This document shows, one piece after another, positions 44,709-54,036 of a DNA stretch of 64,000 nucleotides (within the stretch, counting starts at the first letter, position 1; every line of letters starts with the position of its first letter). Source of the stretch: Leadbetterella sp964489955 (GTDB lineage Bacteria; Bacteroidota; Bacteroidia; Cytophagales; Spirosomataceae); assembly GCA_964489955.1 (NCBI GenBank), contig CAZBAV010000007.1, positions 1-64,000 of the forward strand, read 5' to 3'. The position numbers and the translations under genes were made by a program. The notes under the pieces are model-generated. The model was not told where the DNA came from and did not search any database. It saw nothing but the letters and a program-made list of their open reading frames with translations.

Positions 44709-45839
44709 ATGAAATTCCTTTTTGTCATACAAGGAGAAGGCAGAGGGCATCTTACTCAAGCACTTTCTCTGGAGCAGATGATAAAAAAGAGAGGACATAC
44801 AGTGTTAGCCGCACTTGTAGGCTCCCCAAACGGAGAAGCTGCCCAACCTTTCTTCACTGACTCTTTTGGTTCAGAAGTTTTGCCTTTCACTAGCCCTTCT
44901 TTGGTTTATTCCTCCAAAACCAAAAAACTTAGCTTATTAAAAACCTTTAGAAGAGGAGTTGGTAAAACTATCCCTTTTCTAAGAAGCATACATTTTATTC
45001 ACAAAGTTATAAAAGAGAAGAAACCAGACGTAATCATCAATTTTTATGATACTATGTGCGGGATGCACCAGTTCTTCTACCGCGAAAAAACTCCTATGTT
45101 TTGCGTAGCTCACCAGTATCTTTTACTACACAAAGATTTTACCCAACCCAAAGGCTTTTGGCTACAAGGGTCTATCGTAAACTTTATAACCCGAGTTACT
45201 GCTTTGGGAGCAAAAAAGAAATTGGCACTATCTTTTTACCCTACCCATGCAGACGGAAACATAGAAATTATCCCACCACTGCTTAGGAAAGAAGTAAAAG
45301 ACCTAAAACCTTCACAGAAGGGCTATTTACTGGCATATACTACCCAAAGTTCTATGCTGGAAGATATAATAAACTGGCAAGCACAAAACCCCACCGAGGT
45401 GGTACATTGTTTTACCGATAAAAACTTTGAAAACAGGGAAAATCTCTTCTTCCATAAGATAAATGGCCCGCACTTTTTAGCCATGATGAAAGATTGCAAA
45501 GGCTTGCTTTCTACTGCTGGCTTTGAGTCTATATGCGAAGCCATGTATTTGAATAAACCCGTACATATGATTCCTATGCCAAACCATTACGAGCAAACAT
45601 GTAATGCTTTGGATGCTGTAAATGCGGGAGCAGGTATTACGGGAAATGACTTCCGGATTTCGAAATTCTTGGAATTTATCAATGATAATGCTTCTAAATC
45701 TGACGATTTTCAGATATGGGAGAAACAATGTGAGGAGCTATTTTTTAAGAACATATACAAAGTCTTAAAACAAGACACCTATTCTTCTGAAGTATTCTCT
45801 ATGCCGAATACTTTGCCTACTATGGTGAGAATACAGTGA
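44709..45839 (+). CDS. MurG-like glycosyltransferase (GT28/TIGR00661 type)
   Basis: 376 residues with a GT-B layout. The N-terminal loop MKFLFVIQGEGRGHLTQAL is of the MurG/CHP00661 type, and the donor-site segment is LLSTAGFESICEAMYLNKPV followed by MPNHYEQTCNALD. The family uses UDP-sugars on lipid acceptors. Next to the LpxH-like gene it probably acts in envelope glycolipid or lipid A-related synthesis; this pairing is an inference. Confidence 0.78.
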   Translation: MKFLFVIQGEGRGHLTQALSLEQMIKKRGHTVLAALVGSPNGEAAQPFFTDSFGSEVLPFTSPSLVYSSKTKKLSLLKTFRRGVGKTIPFLRSIHFIHKVIKEKKPDVIINFYDTMCGMHQFFYREKTPMFCVAHQYLLLHKDFTQPKGFWLQGSIVNFITRVTALGAKKKLALSFYPTHADGNIEIIPPLLRKEVKDLKPSQKGYLLAYTTQSSMLEDIINWQAQNPTEVVHCFTDKNFENRENLFFHKINGPHFLAMMKDCKGLLSTAGFESICEAMYLNKPVHMIPMPNHYEQTCNALDAVNAGAGITGNDFRISKFLEFINDNASKSDDFQIWEKQCEELFFKNIYKVLKQDTYSSEVFSMPNTLPTMVRIQ

Positions 45840-46142
45840 TTGTAGAACTAAAAACCTACGATGAAGTACGAAAACTTGCAAAAAGTTGATCATTGGGTAT
45901 CAATGTACTTCATTTCTTGTACAAGAAAGCCCCCTTAAATTCTTTTGGTTTCATGACTAAAGTTATCAAACTCCTTAACATTTGTTTCTTAAGAATGTCC
46001 TTCAATTGAGATTTGATATAGGCAATAAAGTCTCATCATGGTAACTGGTCGTCCCAAAGCAGTGAAGACAAAGAACCTTCGACAAGGCCAAGGTGACCAA
46101 AAACATGGGACAATACGAATCACGTTCCTAAAACTCTCTATA
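45840..46142. other. Non-coding interval with palindromes and possible decayed coding sequence
   Basis: 303 bases. Contains ATGAAGTAC/GTACTTCAT (45861-45869, 45905-45913) enclosing TTGAT/ATCAA (45886-45890, 45899-45903), then a perfect 16-bp palindrome TTTCTTGTACAAGAAA (45913-45928). On the minus strand short open stretches such as KPKEFKGAFLYKK and GRPVTMMRLYCLYQ appear in different frames, as expected of a degraded gene; an old transposase remnant is possible but not shown. Confidence 0.4.
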
Positions 46143-47627
46143 CTACTTGTCCTTTGCACTCACAAACAGCGTCAATATCCCCGATAAAATCATAGAACAG
46201 CCCCCAATTATAAGAGCATAAACGGGTTCGTTATTAAAGCAGGATTTGAGGATGAAACCTATGATAGTTCCTGCCACTATCTGCGGTAGCACCACAAAAA
46301 AGTTAAACACTCCCATATAATACCCCATTTTACTAGCCGGTAGCGAGTTGGCCAATAAGGTATACGGGACCGAAAGAATACTAGCCCAAGCTATACCCAC
46401 ACCTACCATGGCCAAGATAAGGTGTGTATTGTTTTGGGCAAAATAGATTGATATGAGCCCCAAACCTCCTAAAGTAAGTGCAAGCAAATGTACTTTCTTT
46501 GTACCTATGGCTTTGGCCACTTTAGGTAAGAGAAATGCCGCAAACGCACAAACAAGGTTATATGCCGCAAACATCACGGAAACCCAGTCAGCTGAATCAT
46601 TATAGAGTTTGGTGGTAGGGTCTGTTGTTCCAAAAACGTGCCCTGTTACGGCTTTGGTGGTGTAAATCCACATAGCAAAAAGCCCAAACCAAGAGAAAAA
46701 CTGCACCCAAGCAAGCTGACGCATAGTTTTGGGCATATCCAATAGACCGGTAATGATTTCTGTAAATCCGTTTTGGGTGTTATTCTTTCTAAGAAATGAC
46801 ACCATAGTAAACAAAGCCCCAACCAGGATTATACCGACCGATAGAATATTCAATTCCTTATCTAATGAATTGGCTGATATTAACCCATAAAACAGAGCTC
46901 CTACCGCCATAAACACCAAACCATAAACCAGCTGTTTGCTTGTAGGCACGTTTTGATCTGCTTGGCTTTCTTCATGCATGCCGTCAAACTCTTCCAGCTC
47001 CTGCGGCGAATATTCCTTGGCTTTATATATTGTCCACATCACAGCTAAAAAGAACGCAGCTCCGCCACAATAAAATGACCACCGTACTGAGTCTGGTATT
47101 ACGCCTGCTTCTGCCACATTAGAAATACCCAACCAGTGACTAAAAATATACGGCAAAGCCGAACCAACTACAGCACCAAAACCGATGAAAAAACTTTGGG
47201 TAAAAAAACCTAGTGGTCTTTGCTCTTCGTTTAGGTTATCACCCACAAAAGCCCTAAAAGGCTCCATGGTTATATTTATAGAGCTATCCATAATCCATAG
47301 TGTACCTATAGCTATCCAAAGCGTAGGTGAGTTGGGCATTACAAGTAAAGCAAGGGAAGACAAAATGGCACCAACCATAAAATATGGTTTCCTGCGGCCA
47401 AACCGAGTCCATGTTTTATCCGAAAAGTATCCCACAATAGGCTGAATAAGTAAACCCGTCACAGGTGCCGCCAACCAATACAAACCTATCTTATCTACTT
47501 CGGCACCTAAAGTTTCGAAAATTCTTGAGGTGTTGGCATTTTGTAGGGCAAACCCAAACTGGATTCCTAAAAAGCCGAAACTCATGTTCCAGATTTGCCA
47601 AAAAGATAGGTTAGGTTTCTTTGTCAT
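46143..47627 (-). CDS. MFS transporter, SLC45/GPH sugar-carrier type
   Basis: 494 residues with twelve hydrophobic segments and a central cytoplasmic loop at about 205-235. N-terminal features NMSFGFLGIQFGFALQNANT and the loop-2/3 motif GYFSDKTWTRFGRRKPYFMV match the SLC45 family of sugar/H+ symporters (sucrose- or maltose-type). The substrate is not determinable. It stands alone, so no catabolic operon helps. Confidence 0.85.
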   Translation of the reverse strand: MTKKPNLSFWQIWNMSFGFLGIQFGFALQNANTSRIFETLGAEVDKIGLYWLAAPVTGLLIQPIVGYFSDKTWTRFGRRKPYFMVGAILSSLALLVMPNSPTLWIAIGTLWIMDSSINITMEPFRAFVGDNLNEEQRPLGFFTQSFFIGFGAVVGSALPYIFSHWLGISNVAEAGVIPDSVRWSFYCGGAAFFLAVMWTIYKAKEYSPQELEEFDGMHEESQADQNVPTSKQLVYGLVFMAVGALFYGLISANSLDKELNILSVGIILVGALFTMVSFLRKNNTQNGFTEIITGLLDMPKTMRQLAWVQFFSWFGLFAMWIYTTKAVTGHVFGTTDPTTKLYNDSADWVSVMFAAYNLVCAFAAFLLPKVAKAIGTKKVHLLALTLGGLGLISIYFAQNNTHLILAMVGVGIAWASILSVPYTLLANSLPASKMGYYMGVFNFFVVLPQIVAGTIIGFILKSCFNNEPVYALIIGGCSMILSGILTLFVSAKDK

Positions 47628-47972
47628 AACAGAAATAAGGTTTGCGGAGGAAATTTACTAAGAAAAATGCAAACCCCGTATTTTTCCCGATTTAAGAATT
47701 CTATGATTTTTTTGGACATCTTTAAAACAGGTTCATATCATTTTCTGAGTTCGATACAATTGACTGAAAATCAATAGATAATAATTTTTTATGGCTTTTA
47801 GAACGAATGCTTGTACTTTTCTAACAATGATAGGACTATTCTTATTTTTTCATGGCATCCTATAAAGAACTTTTACTTTTGACCATTTTACAAGTAACAA
47901 CATATTAGCATGTTACGTAACTTTGCATTGTCAATTAGGAATTAAATACAAACATTAAACTAAATAAAAATC
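47628..47972. other. Divergent intergenic region
   Basis: 345 AT-rich bases between the MFS gene and the small exported protein. Only the TAACTTTG element near 47920 stands out; no coding or RNA gene recognised. Confidence 0.5.
47918..47925 (+). promoter_or_regulatory. -7 element TAACTTTG
   Basis: Exact TAnnTTTG match, 48 bases before ATG 47973. A well-spaced TTTG -33 is not seen; a GTTACGTAAC palindrome overlaps it just upstream. Confidence 0.45.
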
Positions 47973-48323
47973 ATGAAAAATCTATTATTATCATTTATCT
48001 CCGCTCTTTTGGTTTCTTTAAATGTTACCGCTAAAGACAATGTAGCTACAGCTCCAAAATTGGAAGTTGAGGTTTTAGACAACCTATACTTCAAAGTGAA
48101 AGTTGGTTCTGAATTAGTAAAAGGTACAGTAAGCCTGAAAAACAATGAAGGAGAGACTTTACACAAAGACTACTTAAACGAAACGGGTTCTTACGTTAAA
48201 GTTTTTGATTTAAAGAACCTTCCGGATGGTGATTACACTTTCGAGGTTAGACAGCACGGAAAGTCTACAATCCATTCGTTTACTATCGGAACATCTGTAA
48301 AAAGAACAGTTTCGCAAAAGTAA
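47973..48323 (+). CDS. Small exported beta-rich protein
   Basis: 116 residues with signal peptide MKNLLLSFISALLVSLNVTA. The mature part has an Ig-like strand pattern (KGTVSLKNNEGETLHKDYL, VFDLKNLPDGDYTFEVRQ) resembling the final domain of DUF3244-type or secretion-sorting proteins of Bacteroidota. The function is unknown, probably periplasmic. Own promoter and a strong terminator make it a single-gene unit, likely well expressed. Confidence 0.75.
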   Translation: MKNLLLSFISALLVSLNVTAKDNVATAPKLEVEVLDNLYFKVKVGSELVKGTVSLKNNEGETLHKDYLNETGSYVKVFDLKNLPDGDYTFEVRQHGKSTIHSFTIGTSVKRTVSQK

Positions 48324-48345
48324 AAGTTAGAAATTAGGCCGAATG

Positions 48346-48380
48346 AAAATGCCAGAGTTTTACTCTGGCATTTTTGTTTT
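48346..48380 (+). terminator. Terminator of the small exported protein gene
   Basis: Perfect 13-bp stem (48346-48358 with 48362-48374, loop TTT) followed by TGTTTTATA. It would lie inside a 5'-extended ffh frame, another reason to start ffh at 48445. Confidence 0.85.
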
Positions 48381-48414
48381 ATATAACTATAGAAGTCCAC
48401 TTAAATTTTTTAAT

Positions 48415-48422
48415 TATTTTTG
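48415..48422 (+). promoter_or_regulatory. -7 element TATTTTTG of ffh
   Basis: Exact TAnnTTTG match 23-30 bases before ATG 48445, implying a leader of only about 16 bases. Confidence 0.5.
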
Positions 48423-48444
48423 CAATCCATATTCTTTGAAATAT

Positions 48445-49761
48445 ATGTTTGAAAATCTTCAGGATAAGTTAAATAGTGCTTTTAAGACCCTAAAAGGGAA
48501 AGGTAAAATCACCGATATAAATATTGCCAGTACGGTAAAGGAAATCCGTAAGGCTTTAATGGACGCCGATGTTAACTACAAGGTGGCCAAAGAAGTAACC
48601 GACAAGGTAAAACAAGAGGCCCTTGACCGTAAGGTGATGATAGCTGTAGAGCCTGGGCAACTTTTTGTAAAAATTGTGCAGGAAGAACTTACCGCCTTAA
48701 TGGGTGGAAAAGCCGAAAGCATTAACATAAAAGGCTCACCAGCTGTGGTTTTAATAGCAGGTTTGCAAGGTTCTGGTAAAACTACTTTCTCCGGAAAGTT
48801 TGCTTCTTACTTAAAAAAACAAGGCAAACAAGTTATGCTGGTAGCTGCTGACGTGTACCGTCCTGCGGCCATAACCCAGCTACAAGTATTGGGAGAACAG
48901 ATTGGCGTAGACGTTTTTGCTGAACCCGAGAATAAAGATGCTGTAAGTATTGCCAGAAATGCACTTGCTGCTGCCAAAACTAAAGGCAAAAGTGTGGTAA
49001 TTGTGGATACCGCCGGTCGTTTAGCTGTGGATGAGGTGATGATGGAAGAGGTAGAAAATATCAAAAAAGCTATCAGTCCATCTGAGATATTGTTTGTGGT
49101 AGACTCCATGACGGGACAAGATGCCGTAAATACTGCCAAAGCTTTTAACGATAGGTTAAATTTTGATGGAGTAGTTCTTACAAAACTAGATGGTGACTCA
49201 CGTGGTGGTGCGGCCCTTTCTATTCGCTCTGTAGTAGATAAACCTATTAAGTTTATGAGTACGGGCGAGAAAATGGAGGATCTGGATGTCTTCCACCCAG
49301 ACCGTATGGCTTCCCGTATTTTGGGTATGGGTGACGTTATATCCCTAGTGGAACGTGCTCAACAGGCTTTTGACGAAGACGAAGCCCGCAAGCTCAATAA
49401 GAAAATGCGGGAAAACAATTTTGATTTGAACGACTTCCTTGGGCAGCTAGAACAAATCAAAAAAATGGGTAACTTAAAAGATGTAATGGCCATGATACCA
49501 GGAATGGGGTCTGCCATCAAAGATGCCGATATCAGTAATGATTCCTTTAAACCTATAGAATCTATCATAAAAAGTATGACTCCTAAAGAGCGTACACAAC
49601 CCGATATCATAGACGGAAGCCGAAGGAAAAGGATTGCCACAGGTGCCGGTAGAACTATACAAGAGGTAAATAACCTCCTTAAGCAGTTTGAACAGATGAA
49701 AAAAATGATGAAGAAGTTCAACAAGATGTCTCCTGGAGGAAAAGCAAGAATGTTTGGATAA
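48445..49761 (+). CDS. ffh: Signal recognition particle protein Ffh
   Basis: 438 residues from ATG 48445 (MFENLQDKLNSAFKTLKGKG), the usual Ffh N-terminus. The NG GTPase domain carries GLQGSGKTTFSGKFA, VDTAGR and TKLDGDSRGGAAL; the Met-rich M domain (about 330-438) binds 4.5S RNA and signal sequences (GRTIQEVNNLLKQFEQMKKM). It targets nascent membrane proteins co-translationally with FtsY. Confidence 0.97.
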   Translation: MFENLQDKLNSAFKTLKGKGKITDINIASTVKEIRKALMDADVNYKVAKEVTDKVKQEALDRKVMIAVEPGQLFVKIVQEELTALMGGKAESINIKGSPAVVLIAGLQGSGKTTFSGKFASYLKKQGKQVMLVAADVYRPAAITQLQVLGEQIGVDVFAEPENKDAVSIARNALAAAKTKGKSVVIVDTAGRLAVDEVMMEEVENIKKAISPSEILFVVDSMTGQDAVNTAKAFNDRLNFDGVVLTKLDGDSRGGAALSIRSVVDKPIKFMSTGEKMEDLDVFHPDRMASRILGMGDVISLVERAQQAFDEDEARKLNKKMRENNFDLNDFLGQLEQIKKMGNLKDVMAMIPGMGSAIKDADISNDSFKPIESIIKSMTPKERTQPDIIDGSRRKRIATGAGRTIQEVNNLLKQFEQMKKMMKKFNKMSPGGKARMFG

Positions 49762-49767
49762 AATTTT

Positions 49768-49793
49768 AAGGTCTCATTTGAGACCTTTTTTTA
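49768..49793 (+). terminator. Terminator of ffh
   Basis: Perfect 9-bp stem AAGGTCTCA/TGAGACCTT (49768-49776, 49779-49787) running into TTTTTTTATC, 7 bases after the stop. Confidence 0.88.
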
Positions 49794-49809
49794 TCTATTA
49801 TCCTTACAA

Positions 49810-50700
49810 TTACTTTCTAGAATAGAAATACAATGGTGGAATCTTGGAGTTATTGCCCTGTTCACTAATAGTATAGTATCCTCCGTTTACCAAATCCCAA
49901 CAAACTGATTCGCCCTGAGGCTCTAGCACATATGGTAACACCAAATCATAAGGTCGGGTAAAGGCCTCATAAATACTTTCAGTATCCTTCCTTCTCCAAT
50001 AAAAAATTGAGCTATATGATTTTAGAAGTAGCTCCTTGCCATTGGCAGAAATATCGCCAGCTACTAAACCCCAAAAAGGAAGCGTCCCCACAAACTGTGC
50101 AGTATTAAGTGAGTTAGTACTTTGCGGATAAGGAAGCTTGAAAACCAAAACGTTTATCTGGTCTTTGGTTATAACATACAGATCCTTCGTGTCTGGGTCC
50201 AGTAACAAAGTTTCCGAATTATAGGATTTCCCATCAGAGTACCGAAAATGGATAACGTCATAATTATCAATAACGGTTTGGTTAGTAGTGGGCTCCTCAA
50301 ACCTGTAGATATAATAATCTTTATACACCTCCAGATTATCACCAATTTCACCAAGATAAATGTATTTCTTTCCTTGTTCTGGCCCTACACCAATGGCTAT
50401 ATCTTCCCAGTCCCTGTTTACCCCGGCAAAATCAACCTTCTTTACATACAAACCATCCGTCCTTACTAAGTCTAACTTTGGCTGGGTATCACTATCCTCC
50501 ATCATCCAAAGATGCCCTGGTGTGTTATATGAAGGAACTATACCAGAAACCTCCTCTAAATGGCTCACTGTCATAGGATGAACAACAGGAGCTGTATTAA
50601 AAGAAGGAAGAGGCTCTTCTTTGGGTCCGTCATTACAGTCTCCCAACCAACAACATGACTGTAGAAGAAGGACAAGGGGTATATAAATTAAAAAACGCAA
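49810..50700 (-). CDS. Propeller-like lipoprotein of unknown function
   Basis: 296 residues if started at TTG 50700, which gives an ideal lipoprotein signal MRFLIYIPLVLLLQSC; a TTG further up (50736) is the only other start and no ATG exists. The mature part shows recurring beta-propeller-type blades, with DWEDIAIG and YLGEIGDN motifs seen in uncharacterised secreted propeller proteins, and a conserved EPQGESVCWD near the end. Likely anchored in the outer membrane; no enzymatic residues recognised. Confidence 0.72.
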   Translation of the reverse strand: MRFLIYIPLVLLLQSCCWLGDCNDGPKEEPLPSFNTAPVVHPMTVSHLEEVSGIVPSYNTPGHLWMMEDSDTQPKLDLVRTDGLYVKKVDFAGVNRDWEDIAIGVGPEQGKKYIYLGEIGDNLEVYKDYYIYRFEEPTTNQTVIDNYDVIHFRYSDGKSYNSETLLLDPDTKDLYVITKDQINVLVFKLPYPQSTNSLNTAQFVGTLPFWGLVAGDISANGKELLLKSYSSIFYWRRKDTESIYEAFTRPYDLVLPYVLEPQGESVCWDLVNGGYYTISEQGNNSKIPPLYFYSRK

Positions 50701-50748
50701 TAGAATAGGATTAAATATGTACTTAAAAACGAACAACTTAGGTCTATA

Positions 50749-51756
50749 TTAGTTTTCTTTTACTAAATTCTCCAATAAACTTATCCATGTTTCTGAATCA
50801 TTCAGAGACTCCACCAAATCCCATTCTTCTCCTCCATGTTCTAAGAAAAGTTCTTTGTACTCCTCTCCCACCTCAATAGTGGTCTCTAAACAGTCGGCTA
50901 TAAATGCTGGACTGAATGCCAAAACCCGTTTGACTCCTTTGGCTGCCAAATCCGGAATAACAACGTCTGTATAAGGCTTTATCCACTCTGCCCTACCTAA
51001 CCTGCTTTGAAAACACGTTGTATATTCACCCTCTTTAAGGCCTAACTTTTCTACCAGAAGCCGTGTAGTAGCAAAACACTGTGCCCTGTAACAGGCATGA
51101 TTTGATTGCGTAATGGTATGATCGCAGTTTTCTTCAACACAGGTTTTCCCAAAATGTGCTTTATGCAACTGACGTTCTGGTAAACCGTGATAACTGAAAA
51201 CCACATGATCGTAACTCTTCTTACTTAGGTGTAACTGGGCTTTTTCCGCAAAACCTTGAGCCAAAAGAGGATGGTCATAAAAATAGTCAATGACAGACAG
51301 TTTGGGAAAAGTCAACCAAGAACCCATTTGCTTCGCAACTTCCTGATAAACAGACCCAGTAGAAGCCGAGGCATATTGAGGAAAAAGTGGAATAACTATT
51401 AACTTTTTCACTTTTAGGGCTTCAAACTCATCAATAGCCTTTTTAATCGAAGGACTTTGGTATCTCATAGCAAGCTTCACCACATACCCACTTCCAAGTC
51501 TTTCTTGTAATGCTTTGGTATTACTTTCGCCATAAATCTTAAGCGGAGACCCCTCCGGAGTCCAAAGTTCTTTATAAACTTTTGCCGATTTCGGCGACCT
51601 AAATGGGGCAATAATCAAATTTACTAATGGCCACCGGTTCCATAGGGGTATATCTAAAACTCTTTCGTCCATTAGAAACTCCCTCAAATATTTTCTCACA
51701 TCGGGTGTATTCGGGGAATCTGGTGTGCCCAAATTTACTAAAAGTACTCCAATCAT
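50749..51756 (-). CDS. hemH: Ferrochelatase
   Basis: 335 residues. It inserts Fe2+ into protoporphyrin IX, the last step of haem synthesis. Motifs: LLVNLGTPDSPNTPDVRKYL at the N-terminus, FSYHGLPERQL with the metal-binding His, and the C-terminal ADCLETTIEVGEEY with the catalytic Glu. Length is typical. Haem made here would feed the CcmF-like cytochrome c maturation protein at 4-6 kb. Confidence 0.95.
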   Translation of the reverse strand: MIGVLLVNLGTPDSPNTPDVRKYLREFLMDERVLDIPLWNRWPLVNLIIAPFRSPKSAKVYKELWTPEGSPLKIYGESNTKALQERLGSGYVVKLAMRYQSPSIKKAIDEFEALKVKKLIVIPLFPQYASASTGSVYQEVAKQMGSWLTFPKLSVIDYFYDHPLLAQGFAEKAQLHLSKKSYDHVVFSYHGLPERQLHKAHFGKTCVEENCDHTITQSNHACYRAQCFATTRLLVEKLGLKEGEYTTCFQSRLGRAEWIKPYTDVVIPDLAAKGVKRVLAFSPAFIADCLETTIEVGEEYKELFLEHGGEEWDLVESLNDSETWISLLENLVKEN

Positions 51757-51807
51757 TCTTTAACTATTCTTGGCGTGTCTCTAAACCACGCATAATGTAA
51801 CAATAAT

Positions 51808-51868
51808 GCCGACAAAAGTGTGAAAGAACCTCTAAAAAGTCCTCTAAACACTACTGTCGGCTTTTTTT
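51808..51868 (+). terminator. Long-stem hairpin with T-tract between hemH and purF
   Basis: GCCGACA (51808-51814) pairs with TGTCGGC (51855-51861), AGTGT (51817-51821) pairs with ACACT (51848-51852) inside it, and the plus strand then runs CTTTTTTTATC. Two direct CCTCTAAA copies lie in the loop. Both neighbours are on the minus strand, so it could also serve the end of purF in reverse, with the T-tract read as an upstream A-tract. Confidence 0.5.
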
Positions 51869-51881
51869 ATCTGTGTGTAGC

Positions 51882-53774
51882 TTAGTATGCTCTTACCAGT
51901 TTACCCTCCATAAAGTTCACAAAGGCTTTGTTTACCACTTTGTTACCTCCCGGAGTCGGGTAATTTCCTGTAAAGTACCAATCTCCTAAATGGTTCGGGC
52001 TGGCGGCATTTAGGTTCTCTACAGACTGAAACACCACCGCTACCTCTGCCTGTATACCTACTGGCGATATAATTTCGGCAACTTTGTCAGACAACTCATC
52101 ATCCGTAAATAAATCAAAGAGCTCTTTAACTAAATTTTTCTTTTTGATTTCTTCCGTGTCCTGTATTTCTATAATTCGGTTATAAACCTCATCTTTCTTA
52201 TGATCTAAACCACGCTCTTTAAGCAATTCCAACATAGCCCTGAAAGCAACAAACTCTTTAACCTTAGACATATCTATGCCATAACAGTCTGGGTAGCGAA
52301 TTTGCGGTGCGGAAGAAACAATGACTATCTTCTTTGGCCCCAGTTTGTCTAGTAGGCGTAAGATACTTTTTTCTAGCGTAGTTCCTCTTACTATAGAATC
52401 ATCTATAATAACCAAGGTGTCAATATCACGACGGATAACGCTATGGGTCATTTCATATACATGTGACACCATTTCTTGTCTGTCGGCATCGTTAGCTATG
52501 AAAGTACGTAGTTTCACATCTTTTGAAACCAACTTTTCGAATCTCGGCTTAAAGTCAAGAACTTTTGCCAGTTCCTCTTCGCTCAAACTACCCGAAAGAA
52601 TTCTTTCTTTTCGCCAAGTAGAAAGATATTGTTCTACCCCTTCTACCATTCCATAAAATGCCACTTCGGCGGTATTAGGAATGTACGAAAAAACGGTATT
52701 TTCCAGATCGTAATTTATTTCTTTTAAAATCTGGGGGATAAGTCTTTTACCCAGTTCTTTCCTTTCTGCATAAATAGCAGGATCTGAGCCTCTTGAGAAA
52801 TAAATTCGCTCGAAACTACATGATTTTTTTGCTATTCTTGGTAAAATGGTATGTTCAGCAAAATCCCCTTTCTTATTAATAATCAAAGCATTACCTGGCG
52901 TAACCTCTAATATGTCAGTATATTTAGCACCAAAAGCCGCCTTGATAGCTACTCTTTCTGATGCCACCACTACCACTTCATCATCATACCAATAGTATGC
53001 TGGTCGGATACCCGCAGGGTCTCTAACCACAAAAGCAGCCCCGAAACCGGTAATACCAGCCATGGCGTAGCCTCCATCAAAATCACGGCATGAGCGATAA
53101 AGTACCCGCTGCATATCCATGTTGTTTTCTATGACATCACTCAGTTCCGGATTTTCGTATTGTCCCTTAAACTGCTCAAAAATCCTTTGGTTTTCTTCAT
53201 CAAGGAAATGTCCAATTTTCTCTAAAACCGTTATGGTATCTCCCGAGTCTTTTGGATGTTGACCGAGTTGCACAAGTTTATTAAAAAGCTCTTCCGCATT
53301 GGTCATGTTAAAGTTCCCCGCTACGACCAGATTACGACTCCTCCAGTTACTTTGGCGTAACATAGGATGGCAGTTTTCTATCTCATTCTTACCGTGTGTC
53401 CCGTAACGTAGGTGACCTAACCAAACTTCACCTGTAAAAGCGGCATTTTCCATTAACCAATCCGCATCTTTCAGCTTTGTCGGGTTGTTTTTTTGTATCT
53501 CAATAAACTTGTCGTTTACTTTCTTGAAAATATCCACAACCGGGCGGTCCTCTACAGACCTGTATCTACTAATATACCTCTTCCCTGGCGGAACCTTGAG
53601 TTTCACATTGGCAACACCAACCCCGTCCTGCCCACGGTTAGTTTGTTTTTCCATCAAAACATACATTTTATTCACAGCATACAGCGGTGAGCCGTATTTT
53701 TCAATATAGTATTCTAATGGCTTACGAAGACGTATCATCGCTATACCGCACTCATGTTTTATTGGATCGCTCAT
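51882..53774 (-). CDS. Amidophosphoribosyltransferase-family protein, long Bacteroidota form
   Basis: 630 residues from ATG 53774, giving a short propeptide MSDPIKHE before Cys9, the Ntn nucleophile (ECGIAMI). Glutaminase motifs QTNRGQDGVG, LGHLRYGTHG and GNFNMTN are present, as is the PRPP-binding VIIDDSIVRGTTLEKS. PurF makes phosphoribosylamine from PRPP and glutamine. At 630 residues it is well above the usual 470-510, with insertions in the glutaminase half and a C-terminal extension; such long homologues occur alongside a normal PurF in Bacteroidota, so its role may differ. Confidence 0.85.
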   Translation of the reverse strand: MSDPIKHECGIAMIRLRKPLEYYIEKYGSPLYAVNKMYVLMEKQTNRGQDGVGVANVKLKVPPGKRYISRYRSVEDRPVVDIFKKVNDKFIEIQKNNPTKLKDADWLMENAAFTGEVWLGHLRYGTHGKNEIENCHPMLRQSNWRSRNLVVAGNFNMTNAEELFNKLVQLGQHPKDSGDTITVLEKIGHFLDEENQRIFEQFKGQYENPELSDVIENNMDMQRVLYRSCRDFDGGYAMAGITGFGAAFVVRDPAGIRPAYYWYDDEVVVVASERVAIKAAFGAKYTDILEVTPGNALIINKKGDFAEHTILPRIAKKSCSFERIYFSRGSDPAIYAERKELGKRLIPQILKEINYDLENTVFSYIPNTAEVAFYGMVEGVEQYLSTWRKERILSGSLSEEELAKVLDFKPRFEKLVSKDVKLRTFIANDADRQEMVSHVYEMTHSVIRRDIDTLVIIDDSIVRGTTLEKSILRLLDKLGPKKIVIVSSAPQIRYPDCYGIDMSKVKEFVAFRAMLELLKERGLDHKKDEVYNRIIEIQDTEEIKKKNLVKELFDLFTDDELSDKVAEIISPVGIQAEVAVVFQSVENLNAASPNHLGDWYFTGNYPTPGGNKVVNKAFVNFMEGKLVRAY

Positions 53775-53983
53775 GTAATTAAAAATAAACTGTACAAAGT
53801 TCTTAATAATTAATTCCTGCCACAAGTAATTCTTACCCGATTATTCTTTTCCTCCTAAAAGAAAATTTTCTCAGAAAAAATTATGTTAATCACATAACAG
53901 TTTTTTTTACCCGCTTATTCCATAAATATGATTTTTTTTGGCAAGGTTCTCTGTCAGAACAAAAAAAAGACTTGTATAATGCC

Positions 53984-53991
53984 TATATTTG
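53984..53991 (+). promoter_or_regulatory. -7 element TATATTTG of the DEAD-box helicase operon
   Basis: Exact TAnnTTTG match. It contains the TTG that would start the longest frame, so translation must begin further down (54037). Confidence 0.5.
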
Positions 53992-54036
53992 AAAATCATA
54001 GCCTATGGATATTACACAAAAACAGAGACTACCATA

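Noticed and set aside
53826..53983. AT-rich interval before the DEAD-box helicase checked for tRNA or riboswitch
   Set aside because: No cloverleaf, conserved aptamer or strong stem found; only the promoter element is supported.
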